This document shows, piece after piece, positions 20,447-30,826 of a stretch of 31,102 bases of DNA. Position 1 is the first letter of the stretch; every line of letters starts with the position of its first letter. The notes under the pieces are model-generated. The model saw only the letters and a list, made by a program, of their open reading frames with translations, ran no database searches and was not told the origin of the DNA. This stretch comes from Saccoglossus kowalevskii (lineage: Eukaryota > Hemichordata > Enteropneusta > Harrimaniidae), in the NCBI RefSeq assembly GCF_000003605.2, contig NW_003129368.1:154894-185995 (forward strand). Reading direction: 5' to 3'. Position numbers and translations under genes: made by a program.

Positions 20447-21656
20447 AGTCCCAGTTCGAACGCAGTCAATCTTGGGAGCGTGTGTGTGGGCGTGCGTGCG
20501 TGTGTCCGGACCTGTATTTTAGAAATGCCTGGACCAATCACAATCAAATTTCACACATACATAATACATGATATTATACATATGCACGTCAATTTATTTC
20601 ACGATCTGATTCAAGATGGCCGAATGGCGGCCATTTTTGTGCTAAAAATCATCAAGCATTTTTCGGCTGTTTACAGATGGATTTTGTTCAAAATTGGTGT
20701 ATATGTTAGACATTACAGGACCTTGATGCACATAATTTTGTTTTTCAGATAAAATTAAAAATCGCCGACTGGCCATAATGAATGTGGTTCTCGTGCCATA
20801 TCTCTGACTTGCTTTGACTGATTATGTTCAAATTTTAAATATTCATTATAGATCATGTCATAGATATACAGATATATTGGTTTGACGATTCTATTATAAA
20901 AGGCCGAATTGTGGCCATTTTTGTGCTAAAAAATCATCAAATCAAGTGTTTCCCGGCTGTTTACAGATGGATTTTGTTCAAACCTTGTATATACGTTGGA
21001 CATTATAGGACCTTGATGCACATCATTTTGTTTTTCAGATACATGTAAGATTTAAAATGGCTGGCTGGCAGCCATTTTGTTTCAATGAATGTGGTTGTAG
21101 TGCCATATCTCTGACTTGCTTAGACTGATTATGTTCAAATTTTAAATATTCATTATAAATCATGTCATAGATATACAGATTTATTGGTTTGACGATCCTA
21201 TTCAAAATGGCCGAATGGTTGCCATTTTTGTGCTAAAAAATCATCAAATATCAGGCATTTCTGGCATTTATGGATAGATTTTGTTCAAACTTGGTACATA
21301 CATTAGACATTATGGATTCCTGATGCACGTCATTTTATTTTTCAGATCGAATTTAAAATGACTGACTGGTGGCCATTTTGTATTAATTAATGCAGCTCTG
21401 ATATGCTTTGACTGATTATGTTCAAAGTTTATATATTCATTATACATGTATTCAAAATGGCTGATTTTGTTTTAATTAATGCTGTTCCAGAGCAATATCT
21501 TTCAATACTCATTTGATGATCAGATACAAATGTCATTTTAATGTTAAACAGTCATCATAATCATATTCCTGACATGTTTATGTTCCTGCTATATTACTAT
21601 AAGCAAAACTATATATCTTAAATTCGATAACTAACGGGGACTGGGCCATGCATGGC
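20447..21656 (+). repeat. Long member of the AGTCC-leader / GCCATGCATGGC-end repeat family
   Basis: A leader (AGTCCCAGTTCGAACG) and a GTGTGTGTGGGCGTGCGTGC tract are followed by CCTGGACCAATCACAATC and about three units of 284-307 bp marked by ATGGCCGAATGGCGGCC (20618, 20902, 21209). The 3' module reads ATATATCTTAAATTCGATAA, then ACGGGGACTGG and the 12-bp perfect palindrome GCCATGCATGGC (21645-21656). Members at 21990 and 26388 share both ends but have fewer inner units. Confidence 0.82.
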
Positions 21657-21989
21657 GTTTGTAGTTCTTTACCTTATTTTCAACAACTTGATTTACATCA
21701 AATACAGCATAAATGATTTATTGAATACCATTGAATACCACTGGATTACAGTGCCATATATACATATTATATCACTCAAAGTTTCCCACGCCAACAAAAA
21801 AATTGTTTTGTTTTTTTTGGAAAACCCAAACATTTTAAAGTTTTGTGAAATTTGTGATTGGCGAGAATGATTGTTAATGTTTTCCTTCATTCCTGGAATA
21901 TTTATTATTACATTTTACTTGTGAATTAAAAAATAGATAGTTCAAGACTACCAAACAGAAATTTCACTATGATTGTTACAGTGACAATG

Positions 21990-22315
21990 AGTCCGAAAAC
22001 TGATACTTGCGGATTGTCCTAACATGCCTGGACCGATTTGTTTCACAATCAAATTCAAGAGGGGCAAATGGTGGTCATTTTTGTGCTGCAAAATCATCAA
22101 AATCAAGCATATCTGGCTCTCCTGAACCAGATCTCGGTCGTTTTTGGATGACTGAATACAATATGACTGAATTTCAATCGTTTTAATGTTAAAAAATCAT
22201 CATACTCAAGCATCAGCTTCTGGATCCATATCTCTAACATGTTTACGTTCCAATTATATTACTTGTAAACAGAATTACATATCTTAAGTTTGACGGGGAC
22301 TGTGCCATGCATGGT
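21990..22315 (+). repeat. Short member of the AGTCC-leader / GCCATGCATGGC-end family
   Basis: Starts AGTCCGAAAACTGATACTTG, contains ATGCCTGGACCGAT and GGGGCAAATGGTGGTCATTT, and ends ACGGGGACTGTGCCATGCAT plus GG. It is 326 bp long, about a quarter of the neighbour at 20447. Confidence 0.8.
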
Positions 22316-23280
22316 TTGCCTTTTTAGCAATGAACTGATCTAGTAATTATTTGGATTTTTAGTCATGAATTGTGAGTGTCATGCTTCCCATGAATAAAGT
22401 AGTCGATTTCATGCTGTGAGGTTTGATGAATTTGTTGCTGTCATTTATGATACAAGATTATTCATGAAATAATTTACCCATATGAGAAATGATGCAAAGC
22501 TTATTGGAAGCTGACACTGAAGCTATGCGAAAGTGAAGGTGATGCCATATTGTAGTGAATTTAGCTGCCTTTTGTGAAGGTGTAGCGAAAAGAAGCCAAA
22601 GCCTATGTGACAGCCATACTCTACATAATATATTGTACAGCTATGCTCAAGACCGTAGTACAGATGCAGACTTGTCTTTAATTTATCCAAACTATGAGGT
22701 CTCCTCCTTTTGAATTTATAGGATAGCTATTTTCCTTATGTTATTATTTCTGAATGAACTTTTAACAACAAACATTATTCAAAACAGAATTCAGGTGATG
22801 TTTAAATCAATCAAGCTAGGGGCATTTTTGTGTATTCTTACGTCAGCCATCATTCATTGTTGGAATATCTAGATTACACACACTCATTTCTCTAATCTGG
22901 TCTATGCGGTTTCTAGTCAACATCGTGCTTGAGCAAACCCAACATTTGGTTTACCTGGGTATGGAAACTACCATGTGCAACATTGTCTTCTGTCTCACAG
23001 AGAAAGATGTAAAGATCAGGATTTCTGCCATACATTTGTCATCTTAGATCTTATCTACACTTTTATAGTGGGTCTTATATGCCCAATACCACTTTCCGGC
23101 CCAGTCGTGTACAATGCTACAATCCTACATGGTGAACTTTCTGGAGAGATTTGTCAGGGGGACACACAAGTGCTGGGAAGCCCTTAGTGGTAGTGGTAGT
23201 GGAGTAGTGGACCATCCTGGTCACTTGATTTTCATCATGTACATGATCGTTTCACCCAACAGTATCAATAATAACATCAT
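22316..23280. other. Intron 6 interval without recognised gene
   Basis: Short open frames occur at 22975-23187 and 23114-23308 on the + strand, but none resembles a known protein or has supporting splice sites. A GGTAGTGGTAGTGG patch lies near 23190. Confidence 0.4.
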
Positions 23281-23715
23281 TCAGACAAGGGGTGAGGTGG
23301 ACACTTGATTGAATACATACATAGCGTTTCTGAGGCTCCCAAGATTGACAGATATATCAACTGAATAGAACTGCAGTTCAGCCTTCACTAGCAACTTTTC
23401 CCCATCTATCCATAGCAGAAAGGTATTGCCTCGTGGCGACAACACTATGACCAACTGTACTGTGTAAAAGCGGTCACCACTTCTCGGCTTGTTGGCAGGA
23501 GACACTCACCAGGTTTATGTATGACAAGATTTTGCTCAAGTGCCAACACATTATCAGAATTAATAACATCATTGCAAACTCTTTCTCTTAGATATAGAGC
23601 AGGTCCGGATAGTGCCGAGATATACCACACAAGGATCTGTATGGTGCTATTCAAACCACTCATTGATATGGCACACCACTGAACACTAACATGTGTGTAA
23701 TGCAGAGCTCCTGTC
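23281..23715 (-). CDS. Candidate minus-strand two-exon gene fragment
   Basis: On the minus strand an acceptor-like CTATTTGACAG (at about 23716) opens a frame reading GALHYTHVSVQWCAISMSGL onward to NVLALEQNLVIHKP. This ends at a strong donor, GTGAGT. Fifty bases later TTTTACACAG is followed, in the matching phase, by QLVIVLSPRGNTFLLWIDGE, SVDISVNLGSLRNAMYVFNQ and a stop at 23281-23283. The later part has the look of a laminin-G/concanavalin-like beta-sandwich strand (FLLWIDGEKLL), but I cannot assign a family. The 50-bp intron is short for such a genome, so a frameshifted pseudogene is equally possible. It lies inside MACROD2 intron 6. Confidence 0.33.
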
Positions 23716-23719
23716 AAAT

Positions 23720-24060
23720 AGGATTAGCACGGAAAACACTGTTGACTCATTTCAAATTTAATATTAGCAATATTTACTGTCAGCCAGCTAATCATTGGCA
23801 CTGATTTACTAGTACAATTCTGGCAAAATATCACCAATTGCATTTAACGTTTAGTAAATTTCTAATAAAAATAGAATAGATCTCAAAGAACAAAATTATA
23901 TTAATTTCCAGTATTCTTGTTTAATAGACTAGTTTTATTGTAATATCATTGACATCTATCTAGGTAGATGATCACACATAATGTTATACATTTATGCTTT
24001 GCTCGTTACAATAATATATATCTATTTCTGCCTTGCCTTCTTGTATACTCTTGTATGTTT
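23720..24060. other. End of intron 6, nothing recognised
   Basis: No gene or repeat was recognised before the acceptor at 24067. A short GTAGATGATC/CATCTATCTAGG inverted motif occurs near 23950-23970. Confidence 0.4.
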
Positions 24061-24067
24061 ATTACAG

Positions 24068-24194
24068 GTTGATAGAATAATATTCTGTCTGTTTCTACAA
24101 GAGGATGTTCGCATATACGAGTCACTGCTGCCATTGCATTTCCCAAGTAATGATGATTCATGGTTTATGACAGAAGAACATGATCACTTACCAG
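24068..24194 (+). CDS. MACROD2: MACROD2-like, last macro-domain exon
   Basis: Acceptor TGTTTATTACAG, donor GTTAGG, starting in phase 0 and ending in phase 1. It encodes VDRIIFCLFLQEDVRIYESL, equivalent to the final strand and helix of the macro domain (VDRIIFCVFLEVDFKIY in vertebrates). A less conserved linker with acidic residues (FPSNDDSWFMTEEHDHLPG) follows. Confidence 0.95.
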
Positions 24195-25684
24195 GTTAGG
24201 TTTAACTAATATGATTTTTTCATTTACAAAATGGGCTTAAATTTAGATGAGCTAGTTATGTTGATAAGTGTGCTGTGAATGTATACATACCATGGGATAT
24301 ATATTTTTACTGTAAATTAAGGTTAGTACTCTGTGTCCGACTGACATAGTACCAATGATAGTCTAGCTTGATCAGCAAAGGTACACAGTGTGCGTATTGA
24401 CTTAACAACAAGGTATAGGAAACATTGCAGCCAGGCCATATCGCTCATTTGAATATTATATTTGAATTTCTAAATGCGGACTGCTTCATTTCACTGTGAG
24501 ACATGTCACAAATTGCATGCTTGCTAATACCCTATGTTTATTACTGAATTAACTTAGATGTCAACGCATATTGTTTTTCGAAATTTGGTGATGAAAAAGT
24601 TAGTCATCTGATCCTGTATTTTAATATAGAATTTTTTATAATATGATCGGTTAATGCATTAACAAATATGCTAGTAGGATGTTCATGTGTATGTTGGCGA
24701 TTGCGTCTAGATTTCAATTCAGTGTATGTTTCCATATGCTTTCTTCTTTGCTAGGGAAATGATTCCTAGAAATAGATAACTTTTTATTGCTTTGTCTGTA
24801 TATGTATAAACAGTTTAATAGCCTCTCGCCCTCACATTGAAACAATTCTATAATAGTTGCATGACAACGTTTTTCAAAGCCAATTTCCCAATGCAATTAC
24901 ATGCTGGTGATGAACAATGATTTTTTTCAATGTCATCACAAGCTTGTTTTGCCTGCTGTTATGTTTAACTGCCACGTTCAGCATAAACTCTGCTGAGATC
25001 ATTCCCTGAATTCAGTGCATATCGAATTCAGTGCATTCCCTGCTGCTCATGTTGAACTGCTTTGTTCAGCATGATATCAGGGGGGATCTGATCTGCATAT
25101 CAAATTCATTGAATATTCACATGCGTTTGTTTCATGATCCAATTCAAAATGACTGAATAGATGTCCTTTAGAATATAGAATATTTGCCTTTGAAAGTTGT
25201 GAATCCTAGTGATGGTGCTTGTCCTGGCCTCTTTTCCAAAGTATGCTTAATAGTAATTCATTTGTTTCTTCTACATTATTCAATAGCCACGAAACCTTGA
25301 TAGTCTGATTCTGTTTCTGAGCTTGAGAAGTGAATGTCTGCCATTATCTCTGCAAGCAAACATGAAGGAAACAGCTTAGGATAGTAACTTTTATGGTATC
25401 CAAATTCAATGCCAGTACAGCAATCTTCAAGCCACCAAAACTGAAAGTTGCATTCATTACCTCTTTTTCACAAATCTATTGTGAATCAGACTGCGATCAC
25501 ATATCCCAATTAAAATATCCGTTGGTTTTCAGCCTTATCTTGCACAGCCAGCAAGTTTTTGTTAGACTGGTTTTTGGTTTAGACAGAGCTAAATTTAGAC
25601 AAAATCTTGCATTTACATGTACAGAGTTAAGTCTAGTCAAGCTTTACATAGGGCGAGTTAAAGAGAAATTTGGTCTTTTTATAG
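24195..25684. other. Intron 7, no gene recognised
   Basis: A weak remnant of the dispersed AATTCAAAATGACTGAAT family lies at about 25120-25165, and a small inverted repeat (CATGTTGAAC...GTTCAGCATG) at about 25048-25072. The frame of the last exon is open back to 25393, but nothing indicates that the intronic part is coding. Confidence 0.5.
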
Positions 25685-26004
25685 GGACTAAAGAGGACAA
25701 ATCTCCAAAGACCAAAATACCCAAGAGAAATGAAGATGAAAGCAATATGGTTACTGAAGAAGGAGCTCTTAGTGGTGGTAGTAAAGACAAACAAGAAGGA
25801 ACACTACTAGATGAAAGTTCATTAGATGTAAAACATGAGGATGTCTCGCTGTTGGCAGGTGGTGATTTGAAGACCGATAAGACAGATATACAGAAAGAAG
25901 GTACTGCTACAAAAGTGATAGTTGAAATGGAAAATAAAGCAAAAGTTTCTGAGCAAAATACAGAGACTGAAGATGCTCATTTATCCCCTAGTAAAACTAA
26001 CTGA
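25685..26004 (+). CDS. MACROD2: MACROD2-like, terminal coding exon (charged tail)
   Basis: Acceptor TCTTTTTATAG; the phase-1 join yields PGTKEDKSPKTKIPKRNEDE. It runs about 106 codons to a stop at 26002-26004. The tail is rich in lysine, glutamate, aspartate, serine and threonine with no predicted fold, like the long disordered acidic tail of MACROD2 (and unlike MACROD1). The same frame is open backwards into the intron to 25393; that extension has no acceptor reason to be coding. No canonical AATAAA was seen in the next 380 bases. Confidence 0.85.
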
Positions 26005-26387
26005 TAATAATGTGTTTTGAAAATAACAATGAGGTGTAAGGATGCAACCATGATAATGTCATTTTTATTGTATTACCTATAGAAACGGATTATTGATATC
26101 TATCGGTGCTACTCTTCCAATTGCTGTTTTCTATTGTTATTGGATACTTATTGTCTACATGTCATCTGTTTCATTTGACTTCTTGTGACCAGTTGCTTTA
26201 ATTGATATCTGTTTGAACAATGTAAACTCCTGATCTGCTCAAGTGTCAAACATTAATTATACAAATACCAATACTATAACAAATTAAGTGTGTGAATTTT
26301 TTCTTTATCACCTTCGTTCTTGTGAATCTAAACTAGTTTTTTGCTGATTCTCAAATGATCACAGTTTATTAGTCTGTGTTAAGACGC
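26005..26387 (+). other. Probable MACROD2 3' untranslated region
   Basis: AT-rich sequence after the stop codon, without a canonical AATAAA. Transcript end is unknown. Confidence 0.4.
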
Positions 26388-26830
26388 AGTCCGAAAACGG
26401 GGACTTATGGATTGACTTTTGTGCATCCGTGTGTCTTAGACATGCCTGGACCAATCACATTCAAACTTAACATATACATCACACATAATATTATCTGGCG
26501 GCCATTTTGTTTTCATGAATGGAGTTCGCGTGTCATATCACTGCCATGCTGCCATGTTCAAATTTTATATATCGTTATACATCATGTTATAGATATATAT
26601 ATGTATTCAAAATGGCCGACTGGTGGCCATTTTGTTTTAATTAATGCTGTTTCAGAGCAATATTTATCAACATGGACAAGTACGATTAGATACAAGATGA
26701 CTGAATTTCAATCATTTTAATGTTAAAAAATCATCATAATCAAGCATTAGCTTCAGGATCGATATCTCTGACATAAACAAAACTATATATCTTAAATTTG
26801 ATAACTTACAGGGATTGTGCCATACATGGC
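26388..26830 (+). repeat. AGTCC-leader / GCCATACATGGC-end repeat, downstream of MACROD2
   Basis: The leader AGTCCGAAAACGGGGACT (26388-26405) can pair AGTCC with GGACT. Then come ACATGCCTGGACCAATCACA, AATGGCCGACTGGTGGCC, the ATATATCTTAAATTTGATAA module, and the end GGGATTGTGCCATACATGGC. Length is 443 bp. It begins about 380 bp after the MACROD2 stop codon. Confidence 0.82.
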
Positions 26831-27169
26831 TTGTTTTTCCGTAATATACTATTTCAGATATGGTTTTACTTTTCTGGGAATGTTCAGTTTTTCTGCTTTC
26901 TACTGTGTAAAAGCTCACTTATTTTGTAAACAAATACAGCGCCATTATTGTTGGTATTCATGCGAAAGATATTTGCCCATATATCGTTTCAGATTACACT
27001 GAGATTCCTGTTCATGATGGTGTATATAGTTTAATATTTTATATTCATATAAGGAAAGAAGATATCTTGTGTAGTATGGCGACTGATGAGGTCAAACCCC
27101 CATAGTGATTCAGCTACCTGCATACTAAAAACAATTTAGACTTTAAAAAAAGAGCTTTGTAAATTTTAT
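26831..27169. other. Intergenic, nothing recognised
   Basis: No coding exon or repeat was recognised between the repeat ending at 26830 and the LINE relic beginning near 27170. Confidence 0.4.
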
Positions 27170-28058
27170 TTTAGGAATCAGTGTGTCAAATAAAACAACT
27201 GAGTCACAAATCATCGCTAGTTTTTTTTTTTTCAAATACCACATTCGTGGCTACGAAAAATATCGTCTCTGAGATGAATAATTCTTTGTCTAGGCAAATA
27301 GCAGCGATACTGGCAGAATCAAAGGCAATATACAATTGATTTAATTGAACAACACAATCTGGAAGATTACGTTGCCGAGATGCGTACATAAATGATAAGG
27401 TGAAATACGCAATTCCAATCCTACCAATTTAGAGGGTTTTCACACAGTTCGGATGTATTCGTGAACTAAATCAAAAAAGAACTGGGCAGTGAATATGACG
27501 ACTTGAATAACAGATCTCGCCGAAGTAACTTAGTATTTAAAGGTGTATATTAGGAGAAAAGTTCCTAATCGTGGAAAAAGTCCGAAACCATCGTGAAAAA
27601 CATAATTGAAGACAAATTAGGAATAAAGAGTGCACCGTGTTGTCAACGGCCCGTATTTTAATGGCGGGAAACTCATCGTCGTTATGAATACAAACGGGCA
27701 ATGAAATTATCCTAAAAAACGCATCACGGCTACAAGGATAAAATATTTAAATTGACGAGAACTATTCAAAAGAGATCAGATTTAAAAGAAAAAAATGTTC
27801 GAATTCAGAAAGGCGCTAAAGAATGATGAGCCTAACCTAAGAACATAAATTACGACAGACTCTCTGTGAAGAACTGTGGTGGAAAACAAACACTTTGCGA
27901 ATACGACGACACTGAACATAAAGTGATCATATGCCAACCAAAGTAGCAGTGCGGCCAACGCCCTTCTGAAAATAACAGGGTTAAACAGTGAAACTCCTTG
28001 TTGGAACGTAAGAGCATTGCTAGGCGAATGGGACAATACAATATTAATTGCATATTTA

Positions 28059-29137
28059 CAGCAATTCCAGGCACTAATTTGACGCTGTAGTAGTGCTAGA
28101 TGTTGATAACTTACTACAATAGGTTACACACATTGTTTTCAAATTTACATAAGTTGTAACTAGAAATATAAACATCGGCTGCAAATCAGATGAATGATTG
28201 ACAGATATTGTCCACAATATTTTCTATTTTTGCTACAAAGTCAGGTACACCTTAACTTTGAGGCGCGTCCGTCTTTCATTCACTTTTGGTCGGTCATCGT
28301 GTCGATTGCGTGTCTACAAATCTGCATTTGTCCAAGTTGTTTAAGCACCACGATGGAGAAGCAAGGAGTCAAAAAAACAGTTGAAGTGAGAACAAGAGTT
28401 GTCGTTTTGTATTTTCTTGGACTGTCATTTGCTGAGATTGGAGATCGAAATGGTGTTTCAAAGCAGACAGCTTATAATATCGTCAAATGGTTTGTTACCG
28501 AGAGTATCCTGCCAGGAAATTCAGGCTGACAACGTTATAGACTATGTTGAATATTATAAAACATTGCGACCGCGCATTTACGGACGGGAAATTCGACAAA
28601 AACTACTTGTGTACGGCGGCAACCCTCCCCGGACGTGTGATCGTGTGTTGCCAGTGATAAGCTTTTTAAAGCGATTATTTGGTGGCGCATCAACCTTTTG
28701 GTTCTCATCGTCGAGAACTAATAATTGAATAACACCCATTCTACTTACTTATTTATTCAATTTCATTATTGATATACTGGATGAAGTCTTCATAGGACAT
28801 TTGTTGCTGGCAGCTTTCAGTTATATACATCGACGTGATACGGATATTTCCATAGTAGGAATAATGCACTTTAATCAATAATTCTGTCATGATCAGTCGG
28901 TCAGCTGGTACGAAACTACGTTGAGAGCCTCGATCCTCGATCCGAGGAGAAATTCAAAACTAATGTACCGCCACTTTTATGGGCGGAGCTTTCTTCCGGT
29001 GCGCTTCAAATTGTAGACATGCTGTCTGCATTATTTGTAACAATTCTGTAAATTTGAAAACAAAGTGTGTAACCTATTGTAGTAAGTTATCAACATCTAG
29101 CACTACTTGAGCATCAAATAAGTGCCTGGAATTGCTG
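28059..29137 (+). mobile_element. Tc1/mariner-like DNA transposon, 1,079 bp, TA target site
   Basis: Terminal inverted repeats of about 102 bp begin CAGCAATTCCAGGCAC (28059-28160 and 29035-29137) and differ at roughly ten positions. TA flanks both ends (28057-28058 and 29138-29139). Inside is the DNA-binding part of a transposase only; there is no room for, and no sign of, a DDE/DDD catalytic domain. It is a non-autonomous deletion derivative sitting in a LINE. Confidence 0.9.
28353..28728 (+). pseudogene. Transposase fragment with two helix-turn-helix segments
   Basis: The frame starting ATG at 28353 reads MEKQGVKKTVEVRTRVVVLY, then FLGLSFAEIGDRNGVSKQTA and YNIVKWFV: a first helix-turn-helix. 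A frame change near 28500-28530 leads to VIDYVEYYKTLRPRIYGREI and RQKLLVYG, which resembles the second (RED-like) half of Pax paired domains and the matching half of Tc1-type transposases. It then runs out at GGASTFWFSSSRTNN and a stop. Evolutionary kinship between paired domains and Tc1 transposase DNA-binding regions is established knowledge. The catalytic domain is absent. Confidence 0.75.
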
Positions 29138-29659
29138 TAAAACAATGTGATGTTATTGCTCTAACTGGGACCTTTGTAGAATCATGCACCTTTAGTTTAG
29201 AAGATTAATGTACTTATTATGTTAACGCACAACGATCCGGTATATCTGATTTGCATGTCGGCTGTAGAACTGAACTGTGGTCTGAACGTGCCACAGAATT
29301 GTACTACAGGAGCCATTTACTAGTAATCATCGAACTTTAACTGTTAACAATGAAAGTATGTCACAATTTTAGGCGATACTATGTGAATCAGGTATCATGT
29401 AAAACAACTCCAACAAACTGGACAGGTGACTTTGATCATGTGATCTAAACCATTCAATATTAAGTAAAATGTTCAATAGAATATTGTACAATAAATGTAA
29501 ATTAAATGAAATTACTCAATTCACTATAGAAGAACAAGCAGGTTTCAGGGCAGGGTATATTTATCCAACATAGTGACGTTTTTATCATTCACACACTGTC
29601 ATTACAACCGATGGTCGAGCAGTGGCGATACGGTGGGAAATTAATTGATGCCTTAATAC

Positions 29660-29661
<2 letters not shown>

Positions 29662-29692
<31 letters not shown>

Positions 29693-29694
29693 AT
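29662..29694 (+). repeat. (TAAA)n microsatellite
   Basis: About eight perfect copies of TAAA following the end of the LINE reverse-transcriptase fragment; it may have grown from a LINE tail or mark a later deletion. Confidence 0.95.
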
Positions 29695-30035
29695 ATGACA
29701 AAGACAATTATTTTTTTCAATTAGAATCAAATTTATTCACGTCTACAGTCACTTATAATGAGCAGCATTATGTGCCATGTTCTCTAATAAAACGACCTAT
29801 AAACAAAGAAAATACATCAATGTCAGTATAGTATAATTGTGGAAGAGGAGGAATGACAATTCAGCATATTACTATAAGGCAGCATATGAGACTTGGTAAT
29901 GTTACATTCATATCATTTAAATTAGAAAAACACGCCCGAGCAAAAAACTTTAGATTGGAATTCACTGATAATGCATATGCCAATGCCGAGTCAGACAGTT
30001 TAGATCTAACATAAAATAAGTATTAACTTGCCTTT
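29695..30035. other. Region 3' of the protease gene, nothing recognised
   Basis: No coding exon was recognised. On the minus strand this is downstream of the protease polyadenylation signal. Confidence 0.4.
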
Positions 30036-30036
30036 G

Positions 30037-30042
30037 TTTATT
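30037..30042 (-). terminator. AATAAA polyadenylation signal of the protease gene
   Basis: The minus-strand AATAAA lies about ten bases past the TAA stop at 30051-30053, unusually close, giving a very short 3' untranslated region if used. Confidence 0.65.
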
Positions 30043-30050
30043 GTGTATAT

Positions 30051-30190
30051 TTAGTCACAATATAACAACAAATTTGGTGATCCGTTGGGATCATTTACTG
30101 CACCAATAGTAGAATCCACAACAACAATTTGATTTCTACAGCTGGCATTGTCGTTACAAGTGCCAGCACCAAGATGTACGGCGGCAACAC
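30051..30190 (-). CDS. Proteinase K-like serine protease, terminal exon
   Basis: Acceptor CTTTTCAAAG (minus strand); the phase-1 join continues the glycine of PHVSG into VAAVHLGAGTCNDNASCRNQ. It runs through STIGAVNDPNGSPNLLLYCD to a TAA stop. It matches the C-terminal helix and the last strand of proteinase K-type subtilases (equivalent to FGTVNLLAY). Two cysteines in CNDNASC and one in the terminal LLLYCD suggest disulphides of a secreted enzyme. Confidence 0.9.
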
Positions 30191-30300
30191 CTTTGAAAAG
30201 AAAAATCAAATTTGGATTATACAAAATACCAAAATAAATAAACAAATAATACCCAGACTTGAAAGCTGTTTTTAATAAAACTACTTCTATGTATTCTTAC

Positions 30301-30472
30301 CAGAGACATGAGGACATGCCATAGAGGTTCCACTTATGGTTTCATAACAAGAATCACACGTATACCAGGCGCTTCTAACAGCAACACCAGGTGCAAATAT
30401 GTCAAGACAGCTGCCCCAGTTGGAGAAGCCTGCTCGATTGTCGTTAACGTCGGTTGCACCAACAGTAATAGC
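30301..30472 (-). CDS. Proteinase K-like serine protease, catalytic-serine exon
   Basis: Acceptor CCGATTTAG, donor GTAAG. It encodes [20 protein letters not shown], then [19 protein letters not shown] and [15 protein letters not shown]. The GTSMA(C)PH box carries the nucleophilic serine of subtilisin-family (S8) proteases, and the surrounding order (TVGATD, FSN.G..LDIFAPG) is typical of the proteinase K subfamily. The S8 family hydrolyses peptide bonds with a Ser-His-Asp triad; the Asp and His exons lie beyond the window edge. Phase 0 at the start and phase 1 at the end agree with the neighbouring exons. Confidence 0.95.
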
Positions 30473-30635
30473 CTAAATCGGATTAAAGTGCGTCATATGG
30501 CATTACTGGTTATAGTCACTTAATGTATTTTTGTTTTCGTAATATATAACATTTTGAACCTATTATTCTAAACCAAGTAGTTCTAGTTCTAGTGTATCGA
30601 TTTGATTGCTATAAGTGTCCAATATGTATACGTAC

Positions 30636-30826
30636 ATCTTCAACTCTTGCAGGTGAAGTATTGCAAGCATCTTGGTTTTCATTGCCAGCTGCGATGGAAG
30701 CCGTATAACCATCATCGATAACTCGTTGTACGGCATTGTCTAGTGATGTACTAGCGCCAGCCCCAACAGACATGGATACAACAGACCTGGATGGAGTGTT
30801 TCCCCTAGCAACTATTTCATCAAGGC
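30636..30826 (-). CDS. Proteinase K-like serine protease, oxyanion-hole exon
   Basis: Acceptor GTTATTTATAG, donor GTACGT. It encodes GLDEIVARGNTPSRSVVSMS, VGAGASTSLDNAVQRVIDDG and YTASIAAGNENQDACNTSPA. AAGNEN contains the asparagine that forms the oxyanion hole in subtilases. The match to proteinase K (VVASLSLGGG, VAVAAGNNNADARNYSPA) is clear. It starts with two bases of a split glycine codon, so the preceding exon must end in phase 1, which the fragment at 31095-31102 does. Confidence 0.95.

Larger units (their letters stand above)
27170..29661 (+). mobile_element. Decayed LINE (ORF1, endonuclease start, RT fragment)
   Basis: About 27170-27960 reads, with several frame changes, as LINE ORF1: a coiled-coil-like SEMNNSLSRQIAAILAESK, then SNLVFKGV, LKNASRLQG and KRKKMFEFRKALKNDEPNLR of the RNA-binding domain. 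ORF2 starts about 27975 with WNVRALLGEWDNTILIAYL, the endonuclease N-terminus. It is interrupted at 28057-28058 by a Tc1-like element and resumes at 29140 with KQCDVIALTGTFVES. After a large internal loss, 29469-29571 reads NRILYNKC and IEEQAGFRAGY, a reverse-transcriptase block, and 29572 continues in another frame with SDVFIIHTLSLQ. It ends at a TAAA microsatellite. Confidence 0.8.

Noticed and set aside
22975-23308. Overlapping + strand frames (70 and 64 codons)
   Set aside because: No recognisable product, no supported splice sites, and composition similar to surrounding intron.
25393-25684. 97-codon open extension before the last MACROD2 exon
   Set aside because: The macro-domain exon ends with a good donor in phase 1 and the acceptor at 25684 restores homology-consistent phase. 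The upstream stretch is intronic and resembles nothing known.
27782-28074. Minus-strand hydrophobic frames
   Set aside because: They lie opposite the LINE ORF1/endonuclease coding sequence on the + strand and are shadows of it.
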